A stretch of 64,000 nucleotides of DNA from positions 1-64,000 of the forward strand of contig NW_027469351.1 of assembly GCF_051020765.1 (NCBI RefSeq). The letters are read 5' to 3'. How positions within the stretch are numbered: the stretch's first letter is position 1; every line of letters starts with the position of its first letter. Source of the DNA: Lasioglossum baleicum. Taxonomy: Eukaryota > Arthropoda > Insecta > Hymenoptera > Halictidae. A program made the position numbers and the translations under genes. Below, one piece after another: positions 11,423 to 23,900 of the stretch. The notes under the pieces were generated by a model. It saw only the letters and a list, made by a program, of their open reading frames with translations. It did no database searches and was not told the DNA's origin.

Positions 11423-14400
11423 TAAAAACACGAGCGAGAGGATGCATCCCGCAGGCTAGTCGAGTAAAAACACGTGCGAGAGGATGCATCCCGCAGGCTA
11501 GTCGAGTAAAAACACGTGCAAGAGGATGCTTCCCGCAGGCTAGTCGAGTAAAAACACGTGCGAGAGGATGCATCCCGCAGGCTAGTCGAGCACAAACACG
11601 TGCGAGATGATGCATCCCGCAGGCTAGTCGAGCAAAAACACGTGCGAGAGGATGCATCCCGCAGGCTAGTCGAGTAAAAACACGTGCGAGACGATGCATC
11701 CCGCAGCCTAGTCGAGTAAAAACACGTGCGAGAGGATGCATCCCGCAGGCTAGTCGAGTAAAAACGCGTGCGAGAGGATGCATCCCGCAGGCTAGTCGAG
11801 TAAAAACACGTGCGAGAGGATGCATCCCGCAGGCTAGTCGAGTAAAAACACGTGCGAGAGGATGCATCCCGCAGGCTAGTGGAGTAAAAACACGTGCGAG
11901 AGGATGCATCCCGCAGGCTAGTCGAATAAAAACACGTGCGAGACGATGCATCCTGCAGGCTAGTCGAGTAAAAACACGAGCGAGAGGATGCATCCCGCAG
12001 GCTAGTCGAGTAAAAACACGTGCGAGAGGATGCATCCCGCAGGCTAGTCGAGTAAAAACACGTGCAAGAGGATGCTTCCCGCAGGCTAGTCGAGTAAAAA
12101 CACGTGCGAGAGGATGCATCCCGCAGGCTAGTCGAGTAAAAACACTTGCGAGGTTTCGTGGGATGCGCATGCGCAGGTTTCGTGGGATGCGCATGCGCAG
12201 GTTTTGTGGGATGCGCATGCGCAGATTTCTTGGGATGCGCATGCGCAGGTTTTTTGGGATGCGCATGGCTAGTCGAGCAAATACACGTGCGAGAGGATGC
12301 ATCCCGCAGGCTAGTCGAGTAAAAACACGTGCGAGAGGATGCATCCTGCAGGCTAGTCGAGTAAAAACACGAGCGAGAGGATGCATCCCGCAGGCTAGTC
12401 GAGTAAAAACACGTGCGAGAGGATGCATCCCGCAGGCTAGTCGAGTAAAAACACGTGCAAGAGGATGCTTCCCGCAGGCTAGTCGAGTAAAAACACGTGC
12501 GAGAGGAAGCATCCCGCAGGCTAGTCGAGTAAAAACACGTGCGAGAGAATGCTTCCCGCAGGCTAGTCGAGTAAAAACACGTGCGAGAGGATGCATCCCG
12601 CATGCTAGTCGAGTAAAAACACGTGCAAGAGGATGCTTCCCGCAGGCTAGTCGAGCAAAAACACGTGCGAGAGGATGCATCCCGCAGGCTAGTCGAGCAA
12701 AAACACGTGCGAGAGGATGCATCCCGCAGGCTAGTCGAGCAAAAACACGTGCGAGAGGATGCATCCCGCAGGCTAGTCGAGCAAAAACACGTGCGAGAGG
12801 ATGCATCCCGCAGGCTAGTCGAGCAAAAACACGTGCGAGAGGATGCATCCCGCAGTCTAGTCGAGCAAAAACACGTGCGAGAGGATGCATCCCGCAGGCT
12901 AGTCGAGTAAAAACACGAGCGAGAGGATGCATCCCGCAGGCTAGTCGAGTAAAAACACGTGCGAGAGGATGCATCCCGCAGGCTAGTCGAGTAAAAACAC
13001 GTGCAAGAGGATGCTTCCCGCAGGCTAGTCGAGTAAAAACACGTGCGAGAGGATGCATCCCGCAGGCTAGTCGAGTAAAAACACGTGCGAGAGGATGCTT
13101 CCCGCAGGCTAGTCGAGTAAAAACACGTGCGAAAGGATGCATCCCGCAGGCTAGTCGAGCACAAACACGTGCGAGGTTTTGTGGGATGCGCATGCGCAGA
13201 TTTTTTGGGATGCGCATGCGCAGGTTTTTTGGGATGCGCATGGCTAGTCGAGCAAAAACACGTGCGAGAGGATGCATCCCGCAGGGTAGTCGAGTAAAAA
13301 CACGTGCGAGAGGATGCATCCCGCAGGCTAGTCGAGTAAAAACACGTGCGAGAGGATGCATCCCGCAGGCTAGTGGAGTAAAAACACGTGCGAGAGGATG
13401 CATCCCGCAGGCTAGTCGAATAAAAACACGTGCGAGACGATGCATCCCGCAGCCTAGACGAGTAAAAACACGTGCGAGAGGATGCATCCCGCAGGCTAGT
13501 CGAGTAAAAACACGTGCGAGAGGATGCATCCCGCAGGCTAGTCGAGTAAAAACACGTGCAAGAGGATGCATCCCGCAGGCTAGTCGAGTAAAAACACGTG
13601 CGTGTGGATGCACCCCGCAGGCTAGTCGAGCAAAAACACGTGCGAGAGGATGCATCCCGCAGGCTAGTCGAGTAAAAACACGTGCGAGAAGATGCATCCC
13701 GCAGGCTAGTCGAGCACAAACACGTGCGAGAGGATGCATCCCGCAGGCTAGTCGAGCAAAAACACGTGCGAGAGGATGCATCCCGCAGGCTAGTCGAGTA
13801 AAAACACGTGCGAAAGGATGCATCCCGCAGGCTAGTCGAGCACAAACACGTGCGAGGTTTTGTGGGATGCGCATGCGCAGGTTTTGTGGGATGCGCATAC
13901 GCAGATTTCTTGGGATGCGCATGCGCAGGTTTTTTGGGATGCGCATGGCTAGTCGAGCAAAAACACGTGCGAGAGGATGCATCCCGCAGGCTAGTCGAGT
14001 AAAAACACTTGCAAGGTTTCGTGGGATGCGCATGCGCAGGTTTCGTGGGATGCGCATGCGCAGGTTTTGTGGGATGCGCATGCGCAGATTTCTTGGGATG
14101 CGCATGCGCAGGTTTTTTGGGATGCGCATGGCTAGTCGAGCAAATACACGTGCGAGAGGATGCATCCCGCAGGCTAGTCGAGTAAAAACACGTGCGAGAG
14201 GATGCATCCTGCAGGCTAGTCGAGTAAAAACACGAGCGAGAGGATGCATCCCGCAGGCTAGTCGAGTAAAAACACGTGCGAGAGGATGCATCCCGCAGGC
14301 TAGTCGAGTAAAAACACGTGCAAGAGGATGCTTCCCGCAGGCTAGTCGAGTAAAAACACGTGCGAGAGGATGCATCCCGCAGGCTAGTCGAGCACAAACA

Positions 14401-16251
14401 CGTGCGAGATGATGCATCCCGCAGGCTAGTCGAGCAAAAACACGTGCGAGAGGATGCATCCCGCAGGCTAGTCGAGTAAAAACACGTGCGAGACGATGCA
14501 TCCCGCAGCCTAGTCGAGTAAAAACACGTGCGAGAGGATGCATCCCGCAGGCTAGTCGAGTAAAAACGCGTGCGAGAGGATGCATCCCGCAGGCTAGTCG
14601 AGTAAAAACACGTGCGAGAGGATGCATCCCGCAGGCTAGTCGAGTAAAAACACGTGCGAGAGGATGCATCCCGCAGGCTAGTGGAGTAAAAACACGTGCG
14701 AGAGGATGCATCCCGCAGGCTAGTCGAATAAAAACACGTGCGAGACGATGCATCCCGCAGCCTAGACGAGTAAAAACACGTGCGAGAGGATGCATCCCGC
14801 AGGCTAGTCGAGTAGAAACACGTGCAAGAGGATGCTTCCCGCAGGCTAGTCGAGTAAAAACACGTGCGTGAGGATGCATCCCGCAGGCTAGTCGAGTAAA
14901 AACACGTGCGAGAGGATGCTTCCCGCAGGCTAGTCGAGTAAAAACACGTGCGAGAGGATGCATCCCGCATGCTAGTCGAGTAAAAACACGTGCAAGAGGA
15001 TGCTTCCCGCAGGCTAGTCGAGTAAAAACACGTGCGAGAGGATGCATCCCGCAGGCTAGTCGAGCAAAAACACGTGCGAGAGGATGCATCCCGCAGGCTA
15101 GTCGAGTAAAAACACGTGCGAGAGGATGCATCCCGCAGGCTAGTCGAGTAAAAACACGTGCGAGAGGATGCATCCCGCAGGCTAGTCGAGTAAAAACACG
15201 TGCGAGAGGATGCATCCCGCAGGCTAGTCGAGTAAAAACACGTGCGAGAGGATGCACCCCGCAGGCTAGTCGAGCAAAAACACGTGCGAGAGGATGCATC
15301 CCGCAGGCTAGTCGAGTAAAAACACGTGCGAGAAGATGCATCCCGCAGGCTAGTCGAGCACAAACACGTGCGAGAGGATGCATCCCGCAGGCTAGTCGAG
15401 CAAAAACACGTGCGAGAGGATGCATCCCGCAGGCTAGTCGAGTAAAAACACGTGCGAAAGGATGCATCCCGCAGGCTAGTCGAGCACAAACACGTGCGAG
15501 GTTTTGTGGGATGCGCATGCGCAGGTTTTGTGGGATGCGCATGCGCAGATTTCTTGGGATGCGCATGCGCAGGTTTTTTGGGATGCGCATGGCTAGTCGA
15601 GCAAAAACACGTGCGAGAGGATGCATCCCGCAGGCTAGTCGAGTAAAAACACTTGCGAGGTTTCGTGGGATGCGCATGCGCAGGTTTCGTGGGATGCGCA
15701 TGCGCAGGTTTTGTGGGATGCGCATGCGCAGATTTCTTGGGATGCGCATGCGCAGGTTTTTTGGGATGCGCATGGCTAGTCGAGCAAATACACGTGCGAG
15801 AGGATGCTTCCCGCAGGCTAGTCGAGTAAAAACACGTGCGAGAGGATGCATCCTGCAGGCTAGTCGAGTAAAAACACGAGAGAGAGGATGCATCCCGCAG
15901 GCTAGTCGAGTAAAAACACGTGCGAGAGGATGCATCCCGCAGGCTAGTCGAGTAAAAACACGTGCAAGAGGATGCTTCCCGCAGGCTAGTCGAGTAAAAA
16001 CACGTGCGAGAGGATGCATCCCGCAGGCTAGTCGAGTAAAAACACTTGCGAGGTTTCGTGGGATGCGCATGCGCAGGTTTCGTGGGATGCGCATGCGCAG
16101 GTTTTGTGGGATGCGCATGCGCAGATTTCTTGGGATGCGCATGCGCAGGTTTTTTGGGATGCGCATGGCTAGTCGAGTAAATACACGTGCGAGAGGATGC
16201 ATCCCGCAGGCTAGTCGAGTAAAAACACGTGCGAGAGGATGCATCCTGCAG
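11423..16251 (+). repeat. Linker section of the array between the two ~11.5-kb segment copies
   Basis: A monomers with B blocks at 12,153-12,267; 13,176-13,242; 13,857-13,947; 14,016-14,130; 15,501-15,591; 15,660-15,774; 16,053-16,167. The stretch from about 11,980 to 14,200 matches 17,370-19,590 at a constant offset of 5,391, with a point difference at the GTGCGTGTGG/GTGCGAGTGG monomer (13,598 versus 18,989). The stretch from about 14,985 onward is the left half of a 1,491-bp tandem duplication. Near 11,955, GACGATGCATCC runs directly into CCTGCAG instead of CAGCCTAGAC, an atypical monomer order that probably marks a crossover between cassettes. Confidence 0.88.
12646..12905 (+). repeat. Run of consecutive GAGCAAAAAC monomers ending in a CAGTCTAG marker
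   Basis: Five A units with GAGCAAAAAC in a row, then the unit entered through CAGTCTAG (12,854-12,861). The same run recurs with five units before the marker near 18,050, 49,050, 50,260, 50,760 and 56,500, four near 37,300, 44,150, 51,680 and 54,140, and three near 27,780, 46,640, 49,680 and 63,865. In several copies (27.9, 37.5, 44.4, 46.8, 51.9, 54.4, 56.8, 61.6 kb) the run is followed by a GAGCAAAACC unit. Run length is the most variable local feature of the array. Confidence 0.85.
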
Positions 16252-17966
16252 GCTAGTCGAGTAAAAACACGAGCGAGAGGATGCATCCCGCAGGCTAGTC
16301 GAGTAAAAACACGTGCGAGAGGATGCATCCCGCAGGCTAGTCGAGTAAAAACACGTGCAAGAGGATGCTTCCCGCAGGCTAGTCGAGTAAAAACACGTGC
16401 GAGAGGAAGCATCCCGCAGGCTAGTCGAGTAAAAACACGTGCGAGAGAATGCTTCCCGCAGGCTAGTCGAGTAAAAACACGTGCAAGAGGATGCTTCCCG
16501 CAGGCTAGTCGAGTAAAAACACGTGCGAGAGGATGCATCCCGCAGGCTAGTCGAGCAAAAACACGTGCGAGAGGATGCATCCCGCAGGCTAGTCGAGTAA
16601 AAACACGTGCGAGAGGATGCATCCCGCAGGCTAGTCGAGTAAAAACACGTGCGAGAGGATGCATCCCGCAGGCTAGTCGAGTAAAAACACGTGCGAGAGG
16701 ATGCATCCCGCAGGCTAGTCGAGTAAAAACACGTGCGAGAGGATGCACCCCGCAGGCTAGTCGAGCAAAAACACGTGCGAGAGGATGCATCCCGCAGGCT
16801 AGTCGAGTAAAAACACGTGCGAGAAGATGCATCCCGCAGGCTAGTCGAGCACAAACACGTGCGAGAGGATGCATCCCGCAGGCTAGTCGAGCAAAAACAC
16901 GTGCGAGAGGATGCATCCCGCAGGCTAGTCGAGTAAAAACACGTGCGAAAGGATGCATCCCGCAGGCTAGTCGAGCACAAACACGTGCGAGGTTTTGTGG
17001 GATGCGCATGCGCAGGTTTTGTGGGATGCGCATGCGCAGATTTCTTGGGATGCGCATGCGCAGGTTTTTTGGGATGCGCATGGCTAGTCGAGCAAAAACA
17101 CGTGCGAGAGGATGCATCCCGCAGGCTAGTCGAGTAAAAACACTTGCGAGGTTTCGTGGGATGCGCATGCGCAGGTTTCGTGGGATGCGCATGCGCAGGT
17201 TTTGTGGGATGCGCATGCGCAGATTTCTTGGGATGCGCATGCGCAGGTTTTTTGGGATGCGCATGGCTAGTCGAGCAAATACACGTGCGAGAGGATGCTT
17301 CCCGCAGGCTAGTCGAGTAAAAACACGTGCGAGAGGATGCATCCTGCAGGCTAGTCGAGTAAAAACACGAGAGAGAGGATGCATCCCGCAGGCTAGTCGA
17401 GTAAAAACACGTGCGAGAGGATGCATCCCGCAGGCTAGTCGAGTAAAAACACGTGCAAGAGGATGCTTCCCGCAGGCTAGTCGAGTAAAAACACGTGCGA
17501 GAGGATGCATCCCGCAGGCTAGTCGAGTAAAAACACTTGCGAGGTTTCGTGGGATGCGCATGCGCAGGTTTCGTGGGATGCGCATGCGCAGGTTTTGTGG
17601 GATGCGCATGCGCAGATTTCTTGGGATGCGCATGCGCAGGTTTTTTGGGATGCGCATGGCTAGTCGAGCAAATACACGTGCGAGAGGATGCATCCCGCAG
17701 GCTAGTCGAGTAAAAACACGTGCGAGAGGATGCATCCTGCAGGCTAGTCGAGTAAAAACACGAGCGAGAGGATGCATCCCGCAGGCTAGTCGAGTAAAAA
17801 CACGTGCGAGAGGATGCATCCCGCAGGCTAGTCGAGTAAAAACACGTGCAAGAGGATGCTTCCCGCAGGCTAGTCGAGTAAAAACACGTGCGAGAGGAAG
17901 CATCCCGCAGGCTAGTCGAGTAAAAACACGTGCGAGAGAATGCTTCCCGCAGGCTAGTCGAGTAAA
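14985..17966 (+). repeat. 1,491-bp tandem duplication (two adjacent copies)
   Basis: The B blocks at 15,501, 15,660 and 16,053 recur at 16,992, 17,151 and 17,544, all at exactly +1,491. The upstream GCAAGAGGATGCTTCCC monomer and the later GAGAGAATGCTTCCC monomer recur at the same offset. Copies are about 14,985-16,475 and 16,476-17,966. They differ by GAGTAAATAC (16,175) versus GAGCAAATAC after the third block. The first copy diverges upstream (CATGCTAG monomer at 14,968) and the second downstream, as expected for one unequal crossover between similar cassettes. The second copy lies inside the larger 16,252-27,778 segment. Confidence 0.85.
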
Positions 17967-20900
17967 AACACGTGCGAGAGGATGCATCCCGCATGCTAGT
18001 CGAGTAAAAACACGTGCAAGAGGATGCTTCCCGCAGGCTAGTCGAGCAAAAACACGTGCGAGAGGATGCATCCCGCAGGCTAGTCGAGCAAAAACACGTG
18101 CGAGAGGATGCATCCCGCAGGCTAGTCGAGCAAAAACACGTGCGAGAGGATGCATCCCGCAGGCTAGTCGAGCAAAAACACGTGCGAGAGGATGCATCCC
18201 GCAGGCTAGTCGAGCAAAAACACGTGCGAGAGGATGCATCCCGCAGTCTAGTCGAGCAAAAACACGTGCGAGAGGATGCATCCCGCAGGCTAGTCGAGTA
18301 AAAACACGAGCGAGAGGATGCATCCCGCAGGCTAGTCGAGTAAAAACACGTGCGAGAGGATGCATCCCGCAGGCTAGTCGAGTAAAAACACGTGCAAGAG
18401 GATGCTTCCCGCAGGCTAGTCGAGTAAAAACACGTGCGAGAGGATGCATCCCGCAGGCTAGTCGAGTAAAAACACGTGCGAGAGGATGCTTCCCGCAGGC
18501 TAGTCGAGTAAAAACACGTGCGAAAGGATGCATCCCGCAGGCTAGTCGAGCACAAACACGTGCGAGGTTTTGTGGGATGCGCATGCGCAGATTTTTTGGG
18601 ATGCGCATGCGCAGGTTTTTTGGGATGCGCATGGCTAGTCGAGCAAAAACACGTGCGAGAGGATGCATCCCGCAGGGTAGTCGAGTAAAAACACGTGCGA
18701 GAGGATGCATCCCGCAGGCTAGTCGAGTAAAAACACGTGCGAGAGGATGCATCCCGCAGGCTAGTGGAGTAAAAACACGTGCGAGAGGATGCATCCCGCA
18801 GGCTAGTCGAATAAAAACACGTGCGAGACGATGCATCCCGCAGCCTAGACGAGTAAAAACACGTGCGAGAGGATGCATCCCGCAGGCTAGTCGAGTAAAA
18901 ACACGTGCGAGAGGATGCATCCCGCAGGCTAGTCGAGTAAAAACACGTGCAAGAGGATGCATCCCGCAGGCTAGTCGAGTAAAAACACGTGCGAGTGGAT
19001 GCACCCCGCAGGCTAGTCGAGCAAAAACACGTGCGAGAGGATGCATCCCGCAGGCTAGTCGAGTAAAAACACGTGCGAGAAGATGCATCCCGCAGGCTAG
19101 TCGAGCACAAACACGTGCGAGAGGATGCATCCCGCAGGCTAGTCGAGCAAAAACACGTGCGAGAGGATGCATCCCGCAGGCTAGTCGAGTAAAAACACGT
19201 GCGAAAGGATGCATCCCGCAGGCTAGTCGAGCACAAACACGTGCGAGGTTTTGTGGGATGCGCATGCGCAGGTTTTGTGGGATGCGCATACGCAGATTTC
19301 TTGGGATGCGCATGCGCAGGTTTTTTGGGATGCGCATGGCTAGTCGAGCAAAAACACGTGCGAGAGGATGCATCCCGCAGGCTAGTCGAGTAAAAACACT
19401 TGCAAGGTTTCGTGGGATGCGCATGCGCAGGTTTCGTGGGATGCGCATGCGCAGGTTTTGTGGGATGCGCATGCGCAGATTTCTTGGGATGCGCATGCGC
19501 AGGTTTTTTGGGATGCGCATGGCTAGTCGAGCAAATACACGTGCGAGAGGATGCATCCCGCAGGCTAGTCGAGTAAAAACACGTGCGAGAGGATGCATCC
19601 TGCAGGCTAGTCGAGTAAAAACACGAGCGAGAGGATGCATCCCGCAGCCTAGTCGAGTAAAAACACGTGCGAGAGGATGCATCCCGCAGGCTAGTCGAGT
19701 AAAAACGCGTGCGAGAGGATGCATCCCGCAGGCTAGTCGAGTAAAAACACGTGCGAGAGGATGCATCCCGCAGGCTAGTCGAGTAAAAACACGTGCGAGA
19801 GGATGCATCCCGCAGGCTAGTGGAGTAAAAACACGTGCGAGAGGATGCATCCCGCAGGCTAGTCGAATAAAAACACGTGCGAGACGATGCATCCCGCAGC
19901 CTAGACGAGTAAAAACACGTGCGAGAGGATGCATCCCGCAGGCTAGTCGAGTAGAAACACGTGCAAGAGGATGCTTCCCGCAGGCTAGTCGAGTAAAAAC
20001 ACGTGCGTGAGGATGCATCCCGCAGGCTAGTCGAGTAAAAACACGTGCGAGAGGATGCTTCCCGCAGGCTAGTCGAGTAAAAACACGTGCGAGAGGATGC
20101 ATCCCGCATGCTAGTCGAGTAAAAACACGTGCAAGAGGATGCTTCCCGCAGGCTAGTCGAGTAAAAACACGTGCGAGAGGATGCATCCCGCAGGCTAGTC
20201 GAGCAAAAACACGTGCGAGAGGATGCATCCCGCAGGCTAGTCGAGCAAAAACACGTGCGAGAGGATGCATCCCGCAGGCTAGTCGAGTAAAAACACGTGC
20301 GAGAGGATGCATCCTGCAGGCTAGTCGAGTAAAAACACGTGCGAGAGGATGCATCCCGCAGGCTAGTCGAGTAAAAACACGTGCGAGAGGATGCATCCCG
20401 CAGGCTAGTCGAGTAAAAACACTTGCGAGGTTTCGTGGGATGCGCATGCGCAGGTTTCGTGGGATGCGCATGCGCAGGTTTTGTGGGATGCGCATGCGCA
20501 GATTTCTTGGGATGCGCATGCGCAGGTTTTTTGGGATGCGCATGGCTAGTCGAGCAAATACACGTGCGAGAGGATGCATCCCGCAGGCTAGTCGAGTAAA
20601 AACACGTGCGAGAGGATGCATCCTGCAGGCTAGTCGAGTAAAAACACGAGCGAGAGGATGCATCCCGCAGGCTAGTCGAGTAAAAACACGTGCGAGAGGA
20701 TGCATCCCGCAGGCTAGTCGAGTAAAAACACGTGCAAGAGGATGCTTCCCGCAGGCTAGTCGAGTAAAAACACGTGCGAGAGGATGCATCCCGCAGGCTA
20801 GTCGAGTAAAAACACGTGCGAGAGGATGCATCCCGCAGGCTAGTCGAGTAAAAACACGTGCGAGAGGATGCATCCCGCAGGCTAGTCGAGTAAAAACACG

Positions 20901-23900
20901 TGCGAGAGGATGCATCCCGCAGGCTAGTGGAGTAAAAACACGTGCGAGAGGATGCATCCCGCAGGCTAGTCGAATAAAAACACGTGCGAGACGATGCATC
21001 CCGCAGCCTAGACGAGTAAAAACACGTGCGAGAGGATGCATCCCGCAGGCTAGTCGAGTAGAAACACGTGCAAGAGGATGCTTCCCGCAGGCTAGTCGAG
21101 TAAAAACACGTGCGTGAGGATGCATCCCGCAGGCTAGTCGAGTAAAAACACGTGCGGGAGGATGCTTCCCGCAGGCTAGTCGAGTAAAAACACGTGCGAG
21201 AGGATGCATCCCGCATGCTAGTCGAGTAAAAACACGTGCAAGAGGATGCTTCCCGCAGGCTAGTCGAGTAAAAACACGTGCGAGAGGATGCATCCCGCAG
21301 GCTAGTCGAGCAAAAACACGTGCGAGAGGATGCATCCCGCAGGCTAGTCGAGCAAAAACACGTGCGAGAGGATGCATCCTGCAGGCTAGTCGAGTAAAAA
21401 CACGTGCGAGAGGATGCATCCTGCAGGCTAGTCGAGTAAAAACACGTGCGAGAGGATGCACCCCGCAGGCTAGTCGAGCAAAAACACGTGCGAGAGGATG
21501 CATCCCGCAGGCTAGTCGAGTAAAAACACGTGCGAGAAGATGCATCCCGCAGGCTAGTCGAGCACAAACACGTGCGAGAGGATGCATCCCGCAGGCTAGT
21601 CGAGCAAAAACACGTGCGAGAGGATGCATCCCGCAGGCTAGTCGAGTAAAAACACGTGCGAAAGGATGCATCCCGCAGGCTAGTCGAGCACAAACACGTG
21701 CGAGGTTTTGTGGGATGCGCATGCGCAGGTTTTGTGGGATGCGCATGCGCAGATTTCTTGGGATGCGCATGCGCAGGTTTTTTGGGATGCGCATGGCTAG
21801 TCGAGCAAAAACACGTGCGAGAGGATGCATCCCGCAGGCTAGTCGAGTAAAAACACTTGCGAGGTTTCGTGGGATGCGCATGCGCAGGTTTCGTGGGATG
21901 CGCATGCGCAGGTTTTGTGGGATGCGCATGCGCAGATTTCTTGGGATGCGCATGCGCAGGTTTTTTGGGATGCGCATGGCTAGTCGAGCAAATACACGTG
22001 CGAGAGGATGCATCCCGCAGGCTAGTCGAGTAAAAACACGTGCGAGAGGATGCATCCTGCAGGCTAGTCGAGTAAAAACACGAGCGAGAGGATGCATCCC
22101 GCAGGCTAGTCGAGTAAAAACACGTGCGAGAGGATGCATCCCGCAGGCTAGTCGAGTAAAAACACGTGCAAGAGGATGCTTCCCGCAGGCTAGTCGAGTA
22201 AAAACACGTGCGAGAGGATGCATCCCGCAGGCTAGTCGAGCACAAACACGTGCGAGAGGATGCATCCCGCAGGCTAGTCGAGCAAAAACACGTGCGAGAG
22301 GATGCATCCCGCAGGCTAGTCGAGTAAAAACACGTGCGAGACGATGCATCCCGCAGCCTAGTCGAGTAAAAACACGTGCGAGAGGATGCATCCCGCAGGC
22401 TAGTCGAGTAAAAACGCGTGCGAGAGGATGCATCCCGCAGGCTAGTCGAGTAAAAACACGTGCGAGAGGATGCATCCCGCAGGCTAGTGGAGTAAAAACA
22501 CGTGCGAGAGGATGCATCCCGCAGGCTAGTCGAATAAAAACACGTGCGAGACGATGCATCCCGCAGCCTAGACGAGTAAAAACACGTGCGAGAGGATGCA
22601 TCCCGCAGGCTAGTCGAGTAGAAACACGTGCAAGAGGATGCTTCCCGCAGGCTAGTCGAGTAAAAACACGTGCGTGAGGATGCATCCCGCAGGCTAGTCG
22701 AGTAAAAACACGTGCGAGAGGATGCTTCCCGCAGGCTAGTCGAGTAAAAACACGTGCGAGAGGATGCATCCCGCATGCTAGTCGAGTAAAAACACGTGCA
22801 AGAGGATGCTTCCCGCAGGCTAGTCGAGTAAAAACACGTGCGAGAGGATGCATCCCGCAGGCTAGTCGAGCAAAAACACGTGCGAGAGGATGCATCCCGC
22901 AGGCTAGTCGAGCAAAAACACGTGCGAGAGGATGCAACCCGCAGGCTAGTCGAGTAAAAACACGTGCGAGAGGATGCATCCTGCAGGCTAGTCGAGTAAA
23001 AACACGTGCGAGAGGATGCATCCCGCAGGCTAGTCGAGTAAAAACACGTGCGAGAGGATGCATCCCGCAGGCTAGTCGAGTAAAAACACTTGCGAGGTTT
23101 TGTGGGATGCGCATGCGCAGGTTTTGTGGGATGCGCATGCGCAGATTTTTTGGGATGCGCATGCGCAGGTTTTTTGGGATGCGCATGGCTAGTCGAGCAA
23201 AAACACGTGCGAGAGGATGCATCCCGCAGGGTAGTCGAGTAAAAACACGTGCGAGAGGATGCATCCCGCAGGCTAGTCGAGTAAAAACACGTGCGAGAGG
23301 ATGCATCCCGCAGGCTAGTGGAGTAAAAACACGTGCGAGAGGATGCATCCCGCAGGCTAGTCGAATAAAAACACGTGCGAGACGATGCATCCCGCAGCCT
23401 AGACGAGTAAAAACACGTGCGAGAGGATGCATCCCGCAGGCTAGTCGAGTAAAAACACGTGCGAGAGGATGCATCCCGCAGGCTAGTCGAGTAAAAACAC
23501 GTGCGAGAGGATGCATCCCGCAGGCTAGTCGAGTAAAAACACGTGCGAGAGGATGCACCCCGCAGGCTAGTCGAGCAAAAACACGTGCGAGAGGATGCAT
23601 CCCGCAGGCTAGTCGAGTAAAAACACGTGCGAGAAGATGCATCCCGCAGGCTAGTCGAGCACAAACACGTGCGAGAGGATGCATCCCGCAGGCTAGTCGA
23701 GCAAAAACACGTGCGAGAGGATGCATCCCGCAGGCTAGTCGAGTAAAAACACGTGCGAAAGGATGCATCCCGCAGGCTAGTCGAGCACAAACACGTGCGA
23801 GGTTTTGTGGGATGCGCATGCGCAGGTTTTGTGGGATGCGCATGCGCAGATTTCTTGGGATGCGCATGCGCAGGTTTTTTGGGATGCGCATGGCTAGTCG

